Positions 8,787-16,938 of a DNA stretch of 16,938 nucleotides are shown here, piece by piece. Within the stretch, counting starts at the first letter, position 1. Each line of letters opens with the position of its first letter. The position numbers were made by a program, and so were the translations under genes. Under the pieces are notes generated by a model, which saw only the letters and a program-made list of their open reading frames with translations, did no database searches and was not told where the DNA came from. Source of the stretch: a bacterium (lineage in GTDB: Bacteria; Thermosulfidibacterota; Thermosulfidibacteria; Thermosulfidibacterales; Thermosulfidibacteraceae); the NCBI GenBank assembly GCA_027037155.1, contig JALWBK010000002.1:1-16938 (forward strand). Reading direction: 5' to 3'.

Positions 8787-10549
8787 CACTTTGCCTTTGC
8801 AAGGGTCTCTGGAGCTTTAACCATGTGCACCGTCAAGAATATGGAAAGATTGGTCTTGGATTTGCTATTGCTCTCATAGCGAAAAAGGGCACCGAGAATA
8901 GGGATTGAAGAAAGAAGCGGCACTCCTCGCTTCTGACGAGAGGCATCATCCTCTATAAGTCCACTTATAAGAATCTTCTGCCCATCCTCTAAGGCAATTT
9001 GGGTTTTCGTCTTTCTGGTTAAAGTGACCGGTGCCACTGTCTTGCCCCTCGCCACCTCCTCAGAAACCTTGTTAACTTCAATCTCAACGTCAAGCAGAAT
9101 CTTCTTGCCGCTTATGTGGGGCCATATGTTGAGCTTTACTCCCACGTCCTTGTAGGTGTAAGAATAGATGGGATTTCCGTTGATATCGTATTTTTCGCTA
9201 ATTAGATAGGGCCTGTTTTCACCCACAAAGATGGTTGCCTTCTGGTTATCCAGCGTAACTATCTTGGGATTAGAAACTATGTTTATTCCACTATCGCTCT
9301 TAAAGGCATTGAGCAGCGCTCCAAGGGTAGCAAACTTTATTCCATTGTAGGTAACGGTATCGCCTAAAACACCGAGGGTGAACCCTCCCGGCAAAGCGGT
9401 AAATTTGCCCTCTCCAAGGATGGTGCTCTCTATAGCACCGAGATGTCCACTGGTGGTAGTACCTGCATATCCCACACCACCAGAAGCCTTAGCCGCAGCC
9501 GACCACTCCACTCCAAACTCCCTAAGCTTGGACACGGATGTCTCCACCACCAGCGCCTCAATGTAGACCTGTTTTCTCGCCACATCCAATTTTTGTATGA
9601 GTCTCTCTATCTTGCCAAATAGGGCCTGCTTTCCAAGAAGGATGATGGAGTTGGTGGACTCATCGTAGGAAACAGAAACACCCTTAAAGGCTTTATCCTT
9701 GGCTATAAGGTTGGACACAACCTTATACACATTCTTTGCCACTGCATTCTTCAGATATATGACCTTCTGGGCTCCAACCTTCCTTAACCGTTGATAAACT
9801 TCTTGCACCACCTCCTCTATGTAACTTTCATCTTTCTTCTTGAAGGCCATAAGAACAGAATTGGAAGCGGATTCTGAAACAACCACAGGGGCACTGAAAC
9901 CAGGACTTCTCTTGCTAAGTTCAGCGAAAAAGCGCTTCAGCTCAGAAGCCAGCTTCACACTATCAACATCGTCAAAGTGATACACCCTTACCACAGTTTT
10001 TTCGGTAAGATCCATCCGCTTGAGAAAAGCCCTAACCTTCTTTACCCTTTCCTTCACATCCGTAAGAACAACCGCATTAATGGCTTTTATCACGTCCACT
10101 CTGCCAGCCGTTGACAACAAATGCTTAACGATCTTTTGAGCTTCGTACGCCCCCAAGTTCTTTAACACAATAACATCGGTAACAAGAGCATAGCTTTGCC
10201 CTTGAGGCCACAACTCACCAGCAAAACGCCTAACGGTGGAACTTCTCAAAACCACCAAGGTTCCTTCTTTATTAATAGCCACAAGCCCATTAGCCCTTAA
10301 AATAGCATCAAAGATCCTCCTTAAGTCCCTTTCGCTAACTCCCTCCGGGATAAAGAGGTTTATCTTTATAGAGGAAGGGATATCCCTCTTAGAATAAACG
10401 ATGTTTGTTTTGGTTCTGGCAGACATAAATTTGATAAAATCCTCCAGTGAGATATCCACCAACTTCAGACTGATCTTTTCAGCAAAAACAGTACATGCTG
10501 TTACCAACAGAAACACTGTAATGATCAAACACACCCTTCTTTTCACCAT
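8786..10549 (-). CDS. gspD: Type II secretion outer-membrane secretin GspD
   Basis: Secretin forming the outer-membrane channel of the T2SS, 587 residues. Order of parts: signal sequence (1-23); N0 domain with LVDISLEDFIKFMSARTKTNI (about 30-50); N1 to N3 ring domains (about 120-325), each with secretin-type KNL.A.EA and LKNA.A..V patterns; then the beta-barrel domain (about 328-578) with VEIEALVVETS-like, VSNPKIVTLDNQKATIFVGE (about 425-444) and the VPLLSSIPILGALFR motif (543-557). The signal sequence allows two readings: cleavage after VFA (21-23), or a lipobox VTAC with Cys19 that would make it a lipid-anchored secretin. No pilotin (GspS) gene is nearby. Start and stop overlap gspC and gspE respectively (TGATG at both ends). 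Confidence 0.95.
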   Translation of the reverse strand: MVKRRVCLIITVFLLVTACTVFAEKISLKLVDISLEDFIKFMSARTKTNIVYSKRDIPSSIKINLFIPEGVSERDLRRIFDAILRANGLVAINKEGTLVVLRSSTVRRFAGELWPQGQSYALVTDVIVLKNLGAYEAQKIVKHLLSTAGRVDVIKAINAVVLTDVKERVKKVRAFLKRMDLTEKTVVRVYHFDDVDSVKLASELKRFFAELSKRSPGFSAPVVVSESASNSVLMAFKKKDESYIEEVVQEVYQRLRKVGAQKVIYLKNAVAKNVYKVVSNLIAKDKAFKGVSVSYDESTNSIILLGKQALFGKIERLIQKLDVARKQVYIEALVVETSVSKLREFGVEWSAAAKASGGVGYAGTTTSGHLGAIESTILGEGKFTALPGGFTLGVLGDTVTYNGIKFATLGALLNAFKSDSGINIVSNPKIVTLDNQKATIFVGENRPYLISEKYDINGNPIYSYTYKDVGVKLNIWPHISGKKILLDVEIEVNKVSEEVARGKTVAPVTLTRKTKTQIALEDGQKILISGLIEDDASRQKRGVPLLSSIPILGALFRYESNSKSKTNLSIFLTVHMVKAPETLAKAK

Positions 10550-11370
10550 CACTTCAACTCCACAAAGATCGTCTTTAAATGCCCTTTTCTGAGAAGCTCA
10601 ACGCTTACAGAATTCATGTCTTTCAATGCAGCATACATCCTTAAAAGCCGCTGGACGTTCTTCACAGACTCTCCATTTATACTTATCACAACATCGCCTC
10701 TTCTCAAACCAACCTTGTACAAAATGCTTCTTTTGTCTATCCAAGCCACCCTATAACCCACAGCTTCTCCACCCTCAAATGCAGGGACCAACCTTATCTG
10801 CGTCATCAACCTGTTAAGATCACTAGCCTCTTTCAAAACAAAGGCTTTATCAAGGCTAACCTTTCCTATCTCTTCCGCAGGCGGGGCAGATGGCCCTGCT
10901 TCAACAGTCTTAACCCCTTCCAGAACAAAAGATCTTCTCTCATGCGTTTGTCCATTCTTAAGAACCACGCGATTTCCAACAATTCTCTCAAGGTACCAAA
11001 CTTTCTCTAACGGTTCCTTAGGCGTCACCACCTCCACAGGAGCACTTCCCTTCTTGAATAACGCCATAGGAACATTCCCCGTCACTATCCCCACCAACTT
11101 ATAGCCGGCAAGGGTACTTTTATTGGTTACAACAGAAGCAACCGTCCTTCTCTTTTCCCTCTCTACCAGTGCACCGAGGATATTTCTTTCAAGTATGATC
11201 TTTTTAACTGCCAAAGCACCTTTTTCATTACGATCCCTGAAAGAGGCCGGGCAACCTATAAGTATGGATGAACCAACAGATCTTGCTGAAACAAAATAGC
11301 CCAAAACACCAGTAACGAAATAGGCCAAACAGGCACCAAGAAGGAAAGCGTAAAACAAGGTTACTCTCAA
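10549..11370 (-). CDS. gspC: Type II secretion inner-membrane coupling protein GspC (PDZ type)
   Basis: Bitopic inner-membrane protein linking the secretin to the inner platform, 273 residues from the chosen start. It has one membrane helix (about 5-28), a periplasmic homology region (about 64-155, containing YKLVGIVTGNVPMALF, VVLKNGQTHE and an ERRSFVLEGV end) and a C-terminal PDZ domain (about 193-272, with KVGLRRGDVVISINGESV). I prefer the TTG at 11370. It forms a TTGA overlap with the stop of the gspN-like gene and has a strong AGGAGG at 11384-11379, eight bases upstream. An in-frame TTG at 11406 would add 12 residues but has a poorly spaced ribosome site. Position directly before gspD matches the standard T2SS gene order. 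GspC proteins are divergent, so the call rests on architecture plus context. Confidence 0.87.
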   Translation of the reverse strand: MRVTLFYAFLLGACLAYFVTGVLGYFVSARSVGSSILIGCPASFRDRNEKGALAVKKIILERNILGALVEREKRRTVASVVTNKSTLAGYKLVGIVTGNVPMALFKKGSAPVEVVTPKEPLEKVWYLERIVGNRVVLKNGQTHERRSFVLEGVKTVEAGPSAPPAEEIGKVSLDKAFVLKEASDLNRLMTQIRLVPAFEGGEAVGYRVAWIDKRSILYKVGLRRGDVVISINGESVKNVQRLLRMYAALKDMNSVSVELLRKGHLKTIFVELK

Positions 11371-11933
11371 AGCCTGAACCTCCTCTTTACACCGGAAAAT
11401 TCCCAAACCCCCTCAAGGCTTAACCCTTCTTTTGTTAGATACCCTCTCGCCTCCATCCTAAGGTTTCTTCCTTTTACCAACAGTTGCTTTATCAGGTAAG
11501 CCCCTCTTCTAAAAGTTCCGTCAATAGTGAGAGTCAATCTCCTCCCCTCCAAGTGAAAAGGAGCGTAGCCAAGTTGCTTAAGTAGAAAGTTCAACAACTT
11601 AACATCTACATCCCCCACAACCTTCACCCGTTCCCATCCCCACCGTAAGTTTATATCACCTGTTGCATCCCCTTTCTTAACCCTCAACTTCGTCGGGAAA
11701 AAGCGAAGAGCCACACTGTCAAAGCTAAGAGTCCTTCCCCAAAGACAAAGCTTCAAAGAAGAAAGCCTTAAAGTGCCTAATCCAGAATCCCTATCCTCAT
11801 AGCTGATGCCCACTCCAAAGTTCTGAGAAACCTTCCCCAAAAAATAATCTACGAGCACCTCCCATGGGGAAAACAACAGGAGCGAAGATAAGAAAGAGAA
11901 TAAGAAAACGACAGCAACGACCCAACGCTTCAT
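11367..11933 (-). CDS. gspN: GspN-like periplasmic/inner-membrane protein
   Basis: Protein of 188 residues with a hydrophobic N-terminal anchor (about 4-24) and a beta-rich remainder. It has the GspN/AsmA-like pattern: a short conserved PWEVLVDYFLGKVSQNFGVGISYED stretch (23-47), then alternating strands around LRLSSLKLCLWG, VALRFFPTKL, GDINLRWG, LTLTIDGTFRRGAYLI and RGYLTKEGLSLEGVWEF. GspN is an accessory T2SS component of unclear role. This protein is shorter than most GspN proteins (roughly 250 residues), so it may be a trimmed form or another AsmA-like protein. ATG at 11933 follows the HD-GYP stop closely (TAATGAATG), with AGAGGA upstream. Its 3' end supplies the ribosome binding site for gspC. 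The functional name rests partly on context. Confidence 0.6.
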   Translation of the reverse strand: MKRWVVAVVFLFSFLSSLLLFSPWEVLVDYFLGKVSQNFGVGISYEDRDSGLGTLRLSSLKLCLWGRTLSFDSVALRFFPTKLRVKKGDATGDINLRWGWERVKVVGDVDVKLLNFLLKQLGYAPFHLEGRRLTLTIDGTFRRGAYLIKQLLVKGRNLRMEARGYLTKEGLSLEGVWEFSGVKRRFRL

Positions 11934-11936
11934 TCA

Positions 11937-12905
11937 TTAATCCTCTGTCCTGTTCCTGTACAGAAAGATCACAAAATCGGCGTAAAGATCTTTGTCTATC
12001 TTTTTCTTCTTCAAAAACTGCTCTCTCACCAAGGTAAGAGCCTCGTAGGGATCCATAGGCTCTCTGTAAGGCCTGACGCCAGTCAAAGCCTCATAAATGT
12101 CACAGATCTGAACGATCTTTGCCTCATCGGGAATCTTATCCCCGGTAAGGCCTGAGGGGTAACCAGAGCCATCCATGCACTCATGATGGAAAAGGGCAAC
12201 CGGAACATGCTCTATGTTACCTGTACTCTTCAAAATATCCGCTCCCCAAACAGGATGCATCTTCATTATCCTGTACTCTTCATCCGTCAACTTGCCCGGC
12301 TTCTTCAATATCTCATCGGGTACCTTGATCTTACCAACATCATGCATAAAAGCCGAAATAACCAGTTTTTTGTAATCCTCCCCTTTATACCCCAGATGCA
12401 GCGCGAAACCAGAAACCAACGCCCCCACATTGGATATATGCAAAGAAGTTGTAAAATCCTTCTTCAAGGTGAAGGCTACCAGGTAGGCAGAGTCTGGATG
12501 ACTCTCCATGTAACCGGCAAGCTCGCCAGTGAACCTTTTCACCACATCTAAATTCTCCTTATTAGGAAGGGCGAGCACCGTATCCATAAGACTCCCCATC
12601 TCACCAAAAACTTCCCTGAGCACCTTGAGATCCGGTTCCTTATTATAAAGCTCCAAAAGCCTCTGATGTATTCTTTCAACTATTATGCGGGTATCTTCCC
12701 TCTTAATGTAGAGATTCTTCAAAAGCTCAGCAGACTCCAAAAGGAAACTCTTGGTAACAGGAACACCCTTTCTTTTGTAAAGAACAGGCCTTCCATGATA
12801 CATCAGATAGATTTCTACATCGGTTAGAAGATCGCCCTCTTTCAGGATCTTTTCGGGCAAGGGCATAAGTGAATCTATAGTTAAATCTACCTCTTCAGCC
12901 TTCAT
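11937..12905 (-). CDS. HD-GYP domain protein (c-di-GMP phosphodiesterase)
   Basis: Predicted cyclic-di-GMP phosphodiesterase, 322 residues, cytosolic. The catalytic HD-GYP domain (about 135-320) is complete: HISNV (156), the HD pair in MHDVGK (187-192), HPVWGADIL (217-225), HHECMDGSGYPSGL (240-253, containing the GYP at 248-250) and CDIYEALTG (268-276). The N-terminal 130 residues lack a receiver, PAS or membrane segment; they contain a small strand-rich part (about 20-52, DLLTDVEIYLMYHGRPVLYKR) and helices. Similar DUF3391-like or PilZ-unrelated N-domains occur in such proteins, but I cannot name this one. ATG overlaps the stop of the nagA-like gene as ATGA. Placement inside a T2SS operon suggests control of secretion or surface behaviour by c-di-GMP. 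Confidence 0.92.
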   Translation of the reverse strand: MKAEEVDLTIDSLMPLPEKILKEGDLLTDVEIYLMYHGRPVLYKRKGVPVTKSFLLESAELLKNLYIKREDTRIIVERIHQRLLELYNKEPDLKVLREVFGEMGSLMDTVLALPNKENLDVVKRFTGELAGYMESHPDSAYLVAFTLKKDFTTSLHISNVGALVSGFALHLGYKGEDYKKLVISAFMHDVGKIKVPDEILKKPGKLTDEEYRIMKMHPVWGADILKSTGNIEHVPVALFHHECMDGSGYPSGLTGDKIPDEAKIVQICDIYEALTGVRPYREPMDPYEALTLVREQFLKKKKIDKDLYADFVIFLYRNRTED

Positions 12906-13804
12906 CTATCTCCCCAAAACTCCTTAAAGAAACGGATATTTACATCCACCAAAAGATCCTGATCTACACCAAGCGCCTTTGAAGCAGATGCGATTCCTTC
13001 TCGTAAAGTAATGGCAGATCCGAAAAGCCTCCCTTCTTCATTATAGCACGCACCATCCTTTTTATAAACCCATATCCTTCCCATTTTCATAGAGCTAAGA
13101 TCCGATGCGGCAAGGGGCATGGCATCTGAGACGAACACCAATTTATCTTCCTTCAACCTATAGGCCATCTTCAAAGCTGCAGGATGAATGTGGGAAAACT
13201 GAGGGATAATCTCGCAGTACACATCCATCACAAGAGCCGCAGCCACGGCACCAGGAGCTCTGTGGTGAAAAGGGCCCATGGCATTGTAAAGATGCGTCAC
13301 CATTTCAGCTCCTCTCTCAATATAGCGACAGGTCTGTTCGTAACTCGCCACAGTGTGGCCTATGGAAACCTTAACCCCGTTGGCTCTCAACAACTCCAAC
13401 ACCCTGTAGTCATCATCCCGCTCCGGTGCAACCACCATCAGCTTCAACACATCGGCAAACTCCTCCACAAGGCTCTTTAGCTCTTCAAAGATCCAGCCTT
13501 CTATGTAGTCTCTTCTCATACCACCCGCCTTTTCGGGATTTATGAAGGGTCCCTCTAAGTAGGCCCCCACTATACCAGGCTCTTCAGACATAGCCTCGCG
13601 AAGGGCAGAAAGGTACCTTCTCAACCTCTCATAGGGCAGGGTTGCATAGGCGGCTAAGAGAAAGTGAGTTCCATGCTCTCTATGTGCCTGATAAGCCTTA
13701 AGAATATCCTCAACCCTATCGGTGGCAAAGGAACAACCGCCACCACCGTGAACATGCTGATCAAAAAGCCCATGAAGCCCCTTGCTTTTTTCCACCTCAC
13801 CCAT
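12902..13804 (-). CDS. nagA: NagA-like amidohydrolase (N-acetylglucosamine-6-phosphate deacetylase family), single-domain form
   Basis: TIM-barrel amidohydrolase of the NagA family, 300 residues, predicted to deacetylate N-acetylglucosamine 6-phosphate or a related amino sugar. Barrel motifs are intact: metal-ligand HVHGG (17-21), Glu84 in YLEGPF, His150 in SIGHTVA, His171 in THLYNAMGPFHHR (170-182), HIHPA (205-209) and catalytic Asp227 in FVSDAMP. Typical NagA proteins are about 380 residues, with a second beta-sandwich domain built from about 50 N-terminal and 40 C-terminal residues. Both parts are missing here. An in-frame TAA at 13834-13832 leaves no room for a longer N-terminus. This is a compact design rather than an obvious pseudogene, since the reading frame is clean. 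Substrate is therefore uncertain. It is the first gene of the nine-gene operon. Confidence 0.76.
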   Translation of the reverse strand: MGEVEKSKGLHGLFDQHVHGGGGCSFATDRVEDILKAYQAHREHGTHFLLAAYATLPYERLRRYLSALREAMSEEPGIVGAYLEGPFINPEKAGGMRRDYIEGWIFEELKSLVEEFADVLKLMVVAPERDDDYRVLELLRANGVKVSIGHTVASYEQTCRYIERGAEMVTHLYNAMGPFHHRAPGAVAAALVMDVYCEIIPQFSHIHPAALKMAYRLKEDKLVFVSDAMPLAASDLSSMKMGRIWVYKKDGACYNEEGRLFGSAITLREGIASASKALGVDQDLLVDVNIRFFKEFWGDR

Positions 13805-13848
13805 TTTTATATACCTGCTTTCAATAGTCTCTTAGGAGGAGTTTAAGC
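13805..13848. promoter_or_regulatory. Divergent promoter region between the T2SS operon and prfB operon
   Basis: The 44-base gap holds TTTATATA (13806-13813), which could act as a -10 for prfB with TTGCTT at 13782-13787 (18-base spacing to TTTATA); this match is weak. It also holds a good AGGAGG (13834-13839) nine bases before the prfB ATG. No convincing -35/-10 pair is visible for the nagA direction, whose promoter may extend into prfB. Confidence 0.3.
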
Positions 13849-15037
13849 ATGTTTGAGGTGGAAAGGGAAGTGTGCGAGGAGTTAAGGGAAAGAGCCCAGA
13901 AATTAAGGAGGTATCTTTGACATAGATGGAAAGAAAGTGCTGCTAAACGAATTGGAAGAGAAGATATCCTCACCTGAGCTATGGTCTGATCCCACCAAAG
14001 CGGCAAAGATTCTAAAAGAGAAGAAGCACACGGAAGCCCTCATTCAGGAGTGGGAGGAGTTAGAGAGAAAGATAGAAGACCTCTTCACCCTCATAGAGTT
14101 AGCAGAGGAAGAGGAGGACCTCTCCTTAAAGGGGGAAATTGAAACAGAGATCCAGCAGGCAAAAAAGAAGCTGAAAAAGATGGAGTTTAAGCTCCTGCTT
14201 TCTGGCGAGAAGGATCCCAACAACGCCATAGTGGCCATAAACCCTGGAGCTGGAGGCACAGAGGCACAGGATTGGGCGGAGATGCTTTTCAGAATGTACA
14301 CCAGGTGGGCAAAGTCCAAGGGCTTTGAGGTGGAGATAATGGACTACCAGCCAGCCGAAGACGCAGGGATAAAAAGCGTGACCTTTCTCGTTAAAGGACC
14401 CTACGCATACGGGTATCTCAAGGGGGAAAGCGGGGTCCACAGATTGGTGAGAATATCGCCCTTTGACGCCAACAAGCGTCGCCACACCTCCTTCGCATCG
14501 GTCTTCGTTTATCCTGAGATTGAGGAAGATATAGAGGTGGAGATAAGACCTGAAGATCTAAAGATAGAGACCTTTCGCGCGTCCGGTCCCGGAGGACAGC
14601 ATGTGAATGTGACCGACTCGGCGGTGCGTATTACTCACATCCCCACAGGGATAGTGGTGCAGTGTCAGAACGAAAGATCCCAGCTGCGAAACAAAGAGAT
14701 GGCCATGAAGATACTGAGGGCAAGGCTATACGAACTCAAAAGGAGAGAGCTGGAGAAAGAGAAGGAGGAGCTTGAAAAGAGTAAAAAGGAGATAGCGTGG
14801 GGAAATCAGATCCGCTCCTATGTACTTCACCCCTTCAAACTGGTAAAGGACTTGCGAACGGGTGTGGAAAAAAGTAATGTAGCTGCGATGGCTGTACTTG
14901 ATGGAGAGATTGACGATTTTATAGAGGCTTATCTGTTCTCCCAAAAGGGAGAGAGCACACACGCCCTGGACTTTTCGGGGGGTGCCCGCACAGCGGGTTC
15001 CCGGGAGGAAGAAGGGGCGGAGGAAAAAACCAACTGA
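13849..15037 (+). CDS. prfB: Peptide chain release factor 2, with +1 programmed frameshift
   Basis: RF2, releasing peptides at UGA and UAA. The gene is split: a 23-codon first frame (13849-13917) ends at an in-frame TGA (13918-13920), and the ribosome shifts +1 at CTT-TGA-C to continue from GAC at 13919, giving 395 residues. The internal Shine-Dalgarno-like AGGAGG (13906-13911) lies three bases before the CTT, the same geometry as in Escherichia coli. Diagnostic RF2 motifs are SPF (203-205), which reads the stop codon, and GPGGQHVN (246-253), with catalytic GGQ at 248-250. The coiled-coil domain is at about 60-115. Low RF2 lets the ribosome pause at UGA and shift, so the gene regulates itself. 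It has a C-terminal extension of about 30 residues beyond the usual DDFIEAYL end, acidic and glycine-rich. Confidence 0.97.
13906..13921 (+). promoter_or_regulatory. RF2 programmed +1 frameshift site
   Basis: AGGAGG (13906-13911), TAT, then the slippery CTT (13915-13917) followed by TGA-C (13918-13921). This is the conserved bacterial prfB autoregulatory site: the internal Shine-Dalgarno, its three-base spacing, the CUU-to-UUU slip and the weak UGAC stop context are all present. Confidence 0.96.
14980..15002 (+). promoter_or_regulatory. GC-rich hairpin in the 3' extension of prfB, before rpsB
   Basis: CCCGC (14985-14989), loop ACA and GCGGG (14993-14997) form a perfect five-pair stem. It is extended after a G-U pair and a T-T mismatch by GGG (14980-14982) with CCC (15000-15002). 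It lies in the part of prfB that encodes the extra C-terminal residues, about 47 bases before the rpsB start. It could be an RNA processing, attenuation or S2-binding element; function is unproven. Confidence 0.4.
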
Positions 15038-15049
15038 GGAGGAGGTATC

Positions 15050-15874
15050 ATGGCCGTAGTAACCATGAAGCAGCTGCTTGAAGCCGGTGTCCACTTTGGG
15101 CACCAAACCAGGCGGTGGAATCCCAAGATGAAGCCCTACATCTACACCGCCAGAAATGGGATCTACATCATTGACCTGCAGAAGACCCTTCAGATGATGG
15201 AACAGGCGTACCAGTTTGTCCGCGACAGGGTTGCCGAAGGAGCCAAGGTGCTGTTCGTTGGCACCAAAAAGCAGGCCAAAGACGCCATTGAAGAGGAGGC
15301 AACCCGCTGTGGCATGTACTACGTGAATCACCGCTGGATAGGCGGCACCCTGACAAACTTCAAGGTTATAAGGCAGAGTATTGAAAAGCTCAAAGAGCTG
15401 GAAAGGATCAGAGACGAAGGTGCATCTGAAGGCTACACCAAGAAGGAGTGGATGAAGCTTTTGAGGAAGATAGAAAAGCTTGAGAGAAACTACAAAGGCA
15501 TAAAGAATATGGAGGAGCTTCCCGACATCATTTACATAGTTGATCCCAGAAAAGAGAGAAACGCGGTAAGGGAAGCGAGGAAGATGGGCATTCCCATCGT
15601 GGCAATAGTGGATACCAACTGTGATCCTGACGAGATTGATGTTATCATTCCGGGAAACGACGACGCCATAAGGGCCATAAGGCTTATAACCTCCAAGATA
15701 GCAGATGCCGTTATTGAGGGACAGCACATCTTTAGGGAGAAGATAGGAGCCACCGAAGAGGTGGTGGAGGAAGGCGAGGTCTACACCATGGAAGAGGCCC
15801 TCAAAGAAGAGGACAAGACACCCTTTGAAGAGGGCTACGAGGAGTACGAAGACATCTACGAAGACGAAGAATAG
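15050..15874 (+). CDS. rpsB: 30S ribosomal protein S2
   Basis: Ribosomal protein S2, 274 residues. Hallmarks are [19 protein letters not shown] (9-27), [12 protein letters not shown] (69-80), [15 protein letters not shown] (90-104), the inserted coiled-coil pair (about 108-152), [19 protein letters not shown] (158-176) and [21 protein letters not shown] (182-206). The tail from about 233 is an added highly acidic region ([14 protein letters not shown]) beyond the folded domain; such tails occur in several thermophile and delta-group S2 proteins. ATG at 15050 is preceded by a very strong AGGAGGAGG four bases away, which begins in the prfB stop. Only 12 bases separate it from prfB, so there is no room for a separate untranslated leader. 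Confidence 0.98.
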   Translation: MAVVTMKQLLEAGVHFGHQTRRWNPKMKPYIYTARNGIYIIDLQKTLQMMEQAYQFVRDRVAEGAKVLFVGTKKQAKDAIEEEATRCGMYYVNHRWIGGTLTNFKVIRQSIEKLKELERIRDEGASEGYTKKEWMKLLRKIEKLERNYKGIKNMEELPDIIYIVDPRKERNAVREARKMGIPIVAIVDTNCDPDEIDVIIPGNDDAIRAIRLITSKIADAVIEGQHIFREKIGATEEVVEEGEVYTMEEALKEEDKTPFEEGYEEYEDIYEDEE

Positions 15875-15886
15875 AGGGGGTGCATC

Positions 15887-16938
<1,052 letters not shown>

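Noticed and set aside
12902..13804. Reading the short NagA homologue as a pseudogene
   Set aside because: The frame is uninterrupted, all catalytic motifs are intact, and both ends have normal operon-type junctions.
13849..13920. A 23-codon separate peptide gene, or a sequencing error, before prfB
   Set aside because: The exact AGGAGG-TAT-CTT-TGA-C arrangement is the known RF2 frameshift site, and the encoded residues match the RF2 N-terminus. It is part of prfB.
14726..15727. A 333-codon open frame on the minus strand across prfB and rpsB
   Set aside because: It lies wholly opposite two unmistakable conserved genes, its protein has no recognisable motif or coherent domain pattern, and it has no supporting context. 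It is a mirror of their codon bias.

Overview
This window is a dense, gene-packed stretch of a diderm (Gram-negative type) bacterial chromosome. Several traits suggest a thermophile in or near Thermodesulfobacteria, Thermosulfidibacter, Aquificota or Desulfobacterota: a secretin-based type II secretion system (T2SS), the short form of EF-Ts, a long-form HflX, very compact spacing with many overlapping start/stop codons, and Lys/Glu-rich proteins. The taxonomic placement is inference. I see no tRNA, rRNA, CRISPR array, insertion sequence or phage gene, and no gene-free stretch longer than about 75 bases.

Layout. (1) Positions 1-1898, minus strand: the 5' part of rpsU (ribosomal protein S21, running off the left edge), then hflX upstream of it on the same strand. 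(2) Positions 1935-3886, plus strand: a GT-B-type glycosyltransferase-like gene overlapping an EamA/DMT-family permease gene. (3) Positions 3955-4972, plus strand: a class I glutamine amidotransferase gene whose last 35 bases overlap glnB (P-II). (4) Positions 13804 down to 4969, minus strand: nine tightly coupled genes read in the order nagA-like, HD-GYP phosphodiesterase, gspN-like, gspC, gspD, gspE, gspF, polyprenol/diacylglycerol kinase-like and DedA. (5) Positions 13849-16938, plus strand: prfB (with the classical +1 programmed frameshift), rpsB, tsf and pyrH, the last running off the right edge.

How they fit together. The minus-strand operon joins the secretin, its inner-membrane coupling protein, the ATPase and the platform protein of a T2SS to a c-di-GMP-degrading HD-GYP protein, an amino-sugar deacetylase-like enzyme and two lipid or lipid-carrier membrane proteins. 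No pseudopilin, GspL/M or prepilin peptidase gene is present, so the rest of the machine must lie elsewhere. The prfB-rpsB-tsf-pyrH block places the self-regulated RF2 gene directly in front of the S2/EF-Ts/UMP-kinase operon. The glutamine amidotransferase-P-II pair is translationally coupled and may link glutamine use to nitrogen sensing.

Points most worth a second look: a perfect 10-bp inverted repeat straddling the overlapping convergent stops of glnB and dedA; a strong predicted hairpin inside the unusual 3' extension of prfB just before rpsB; a 7-bp inverted repeat covering the ribosome binding site of the glycosyltransferase gene; a NagA homologue lacking its second domain; a lipobox-like site in the GspD signal peptide; and a conserved-looking HxH...D cluster in the N-terminal domain of HflX. 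Nothing here is demonstrably a wholly new system.
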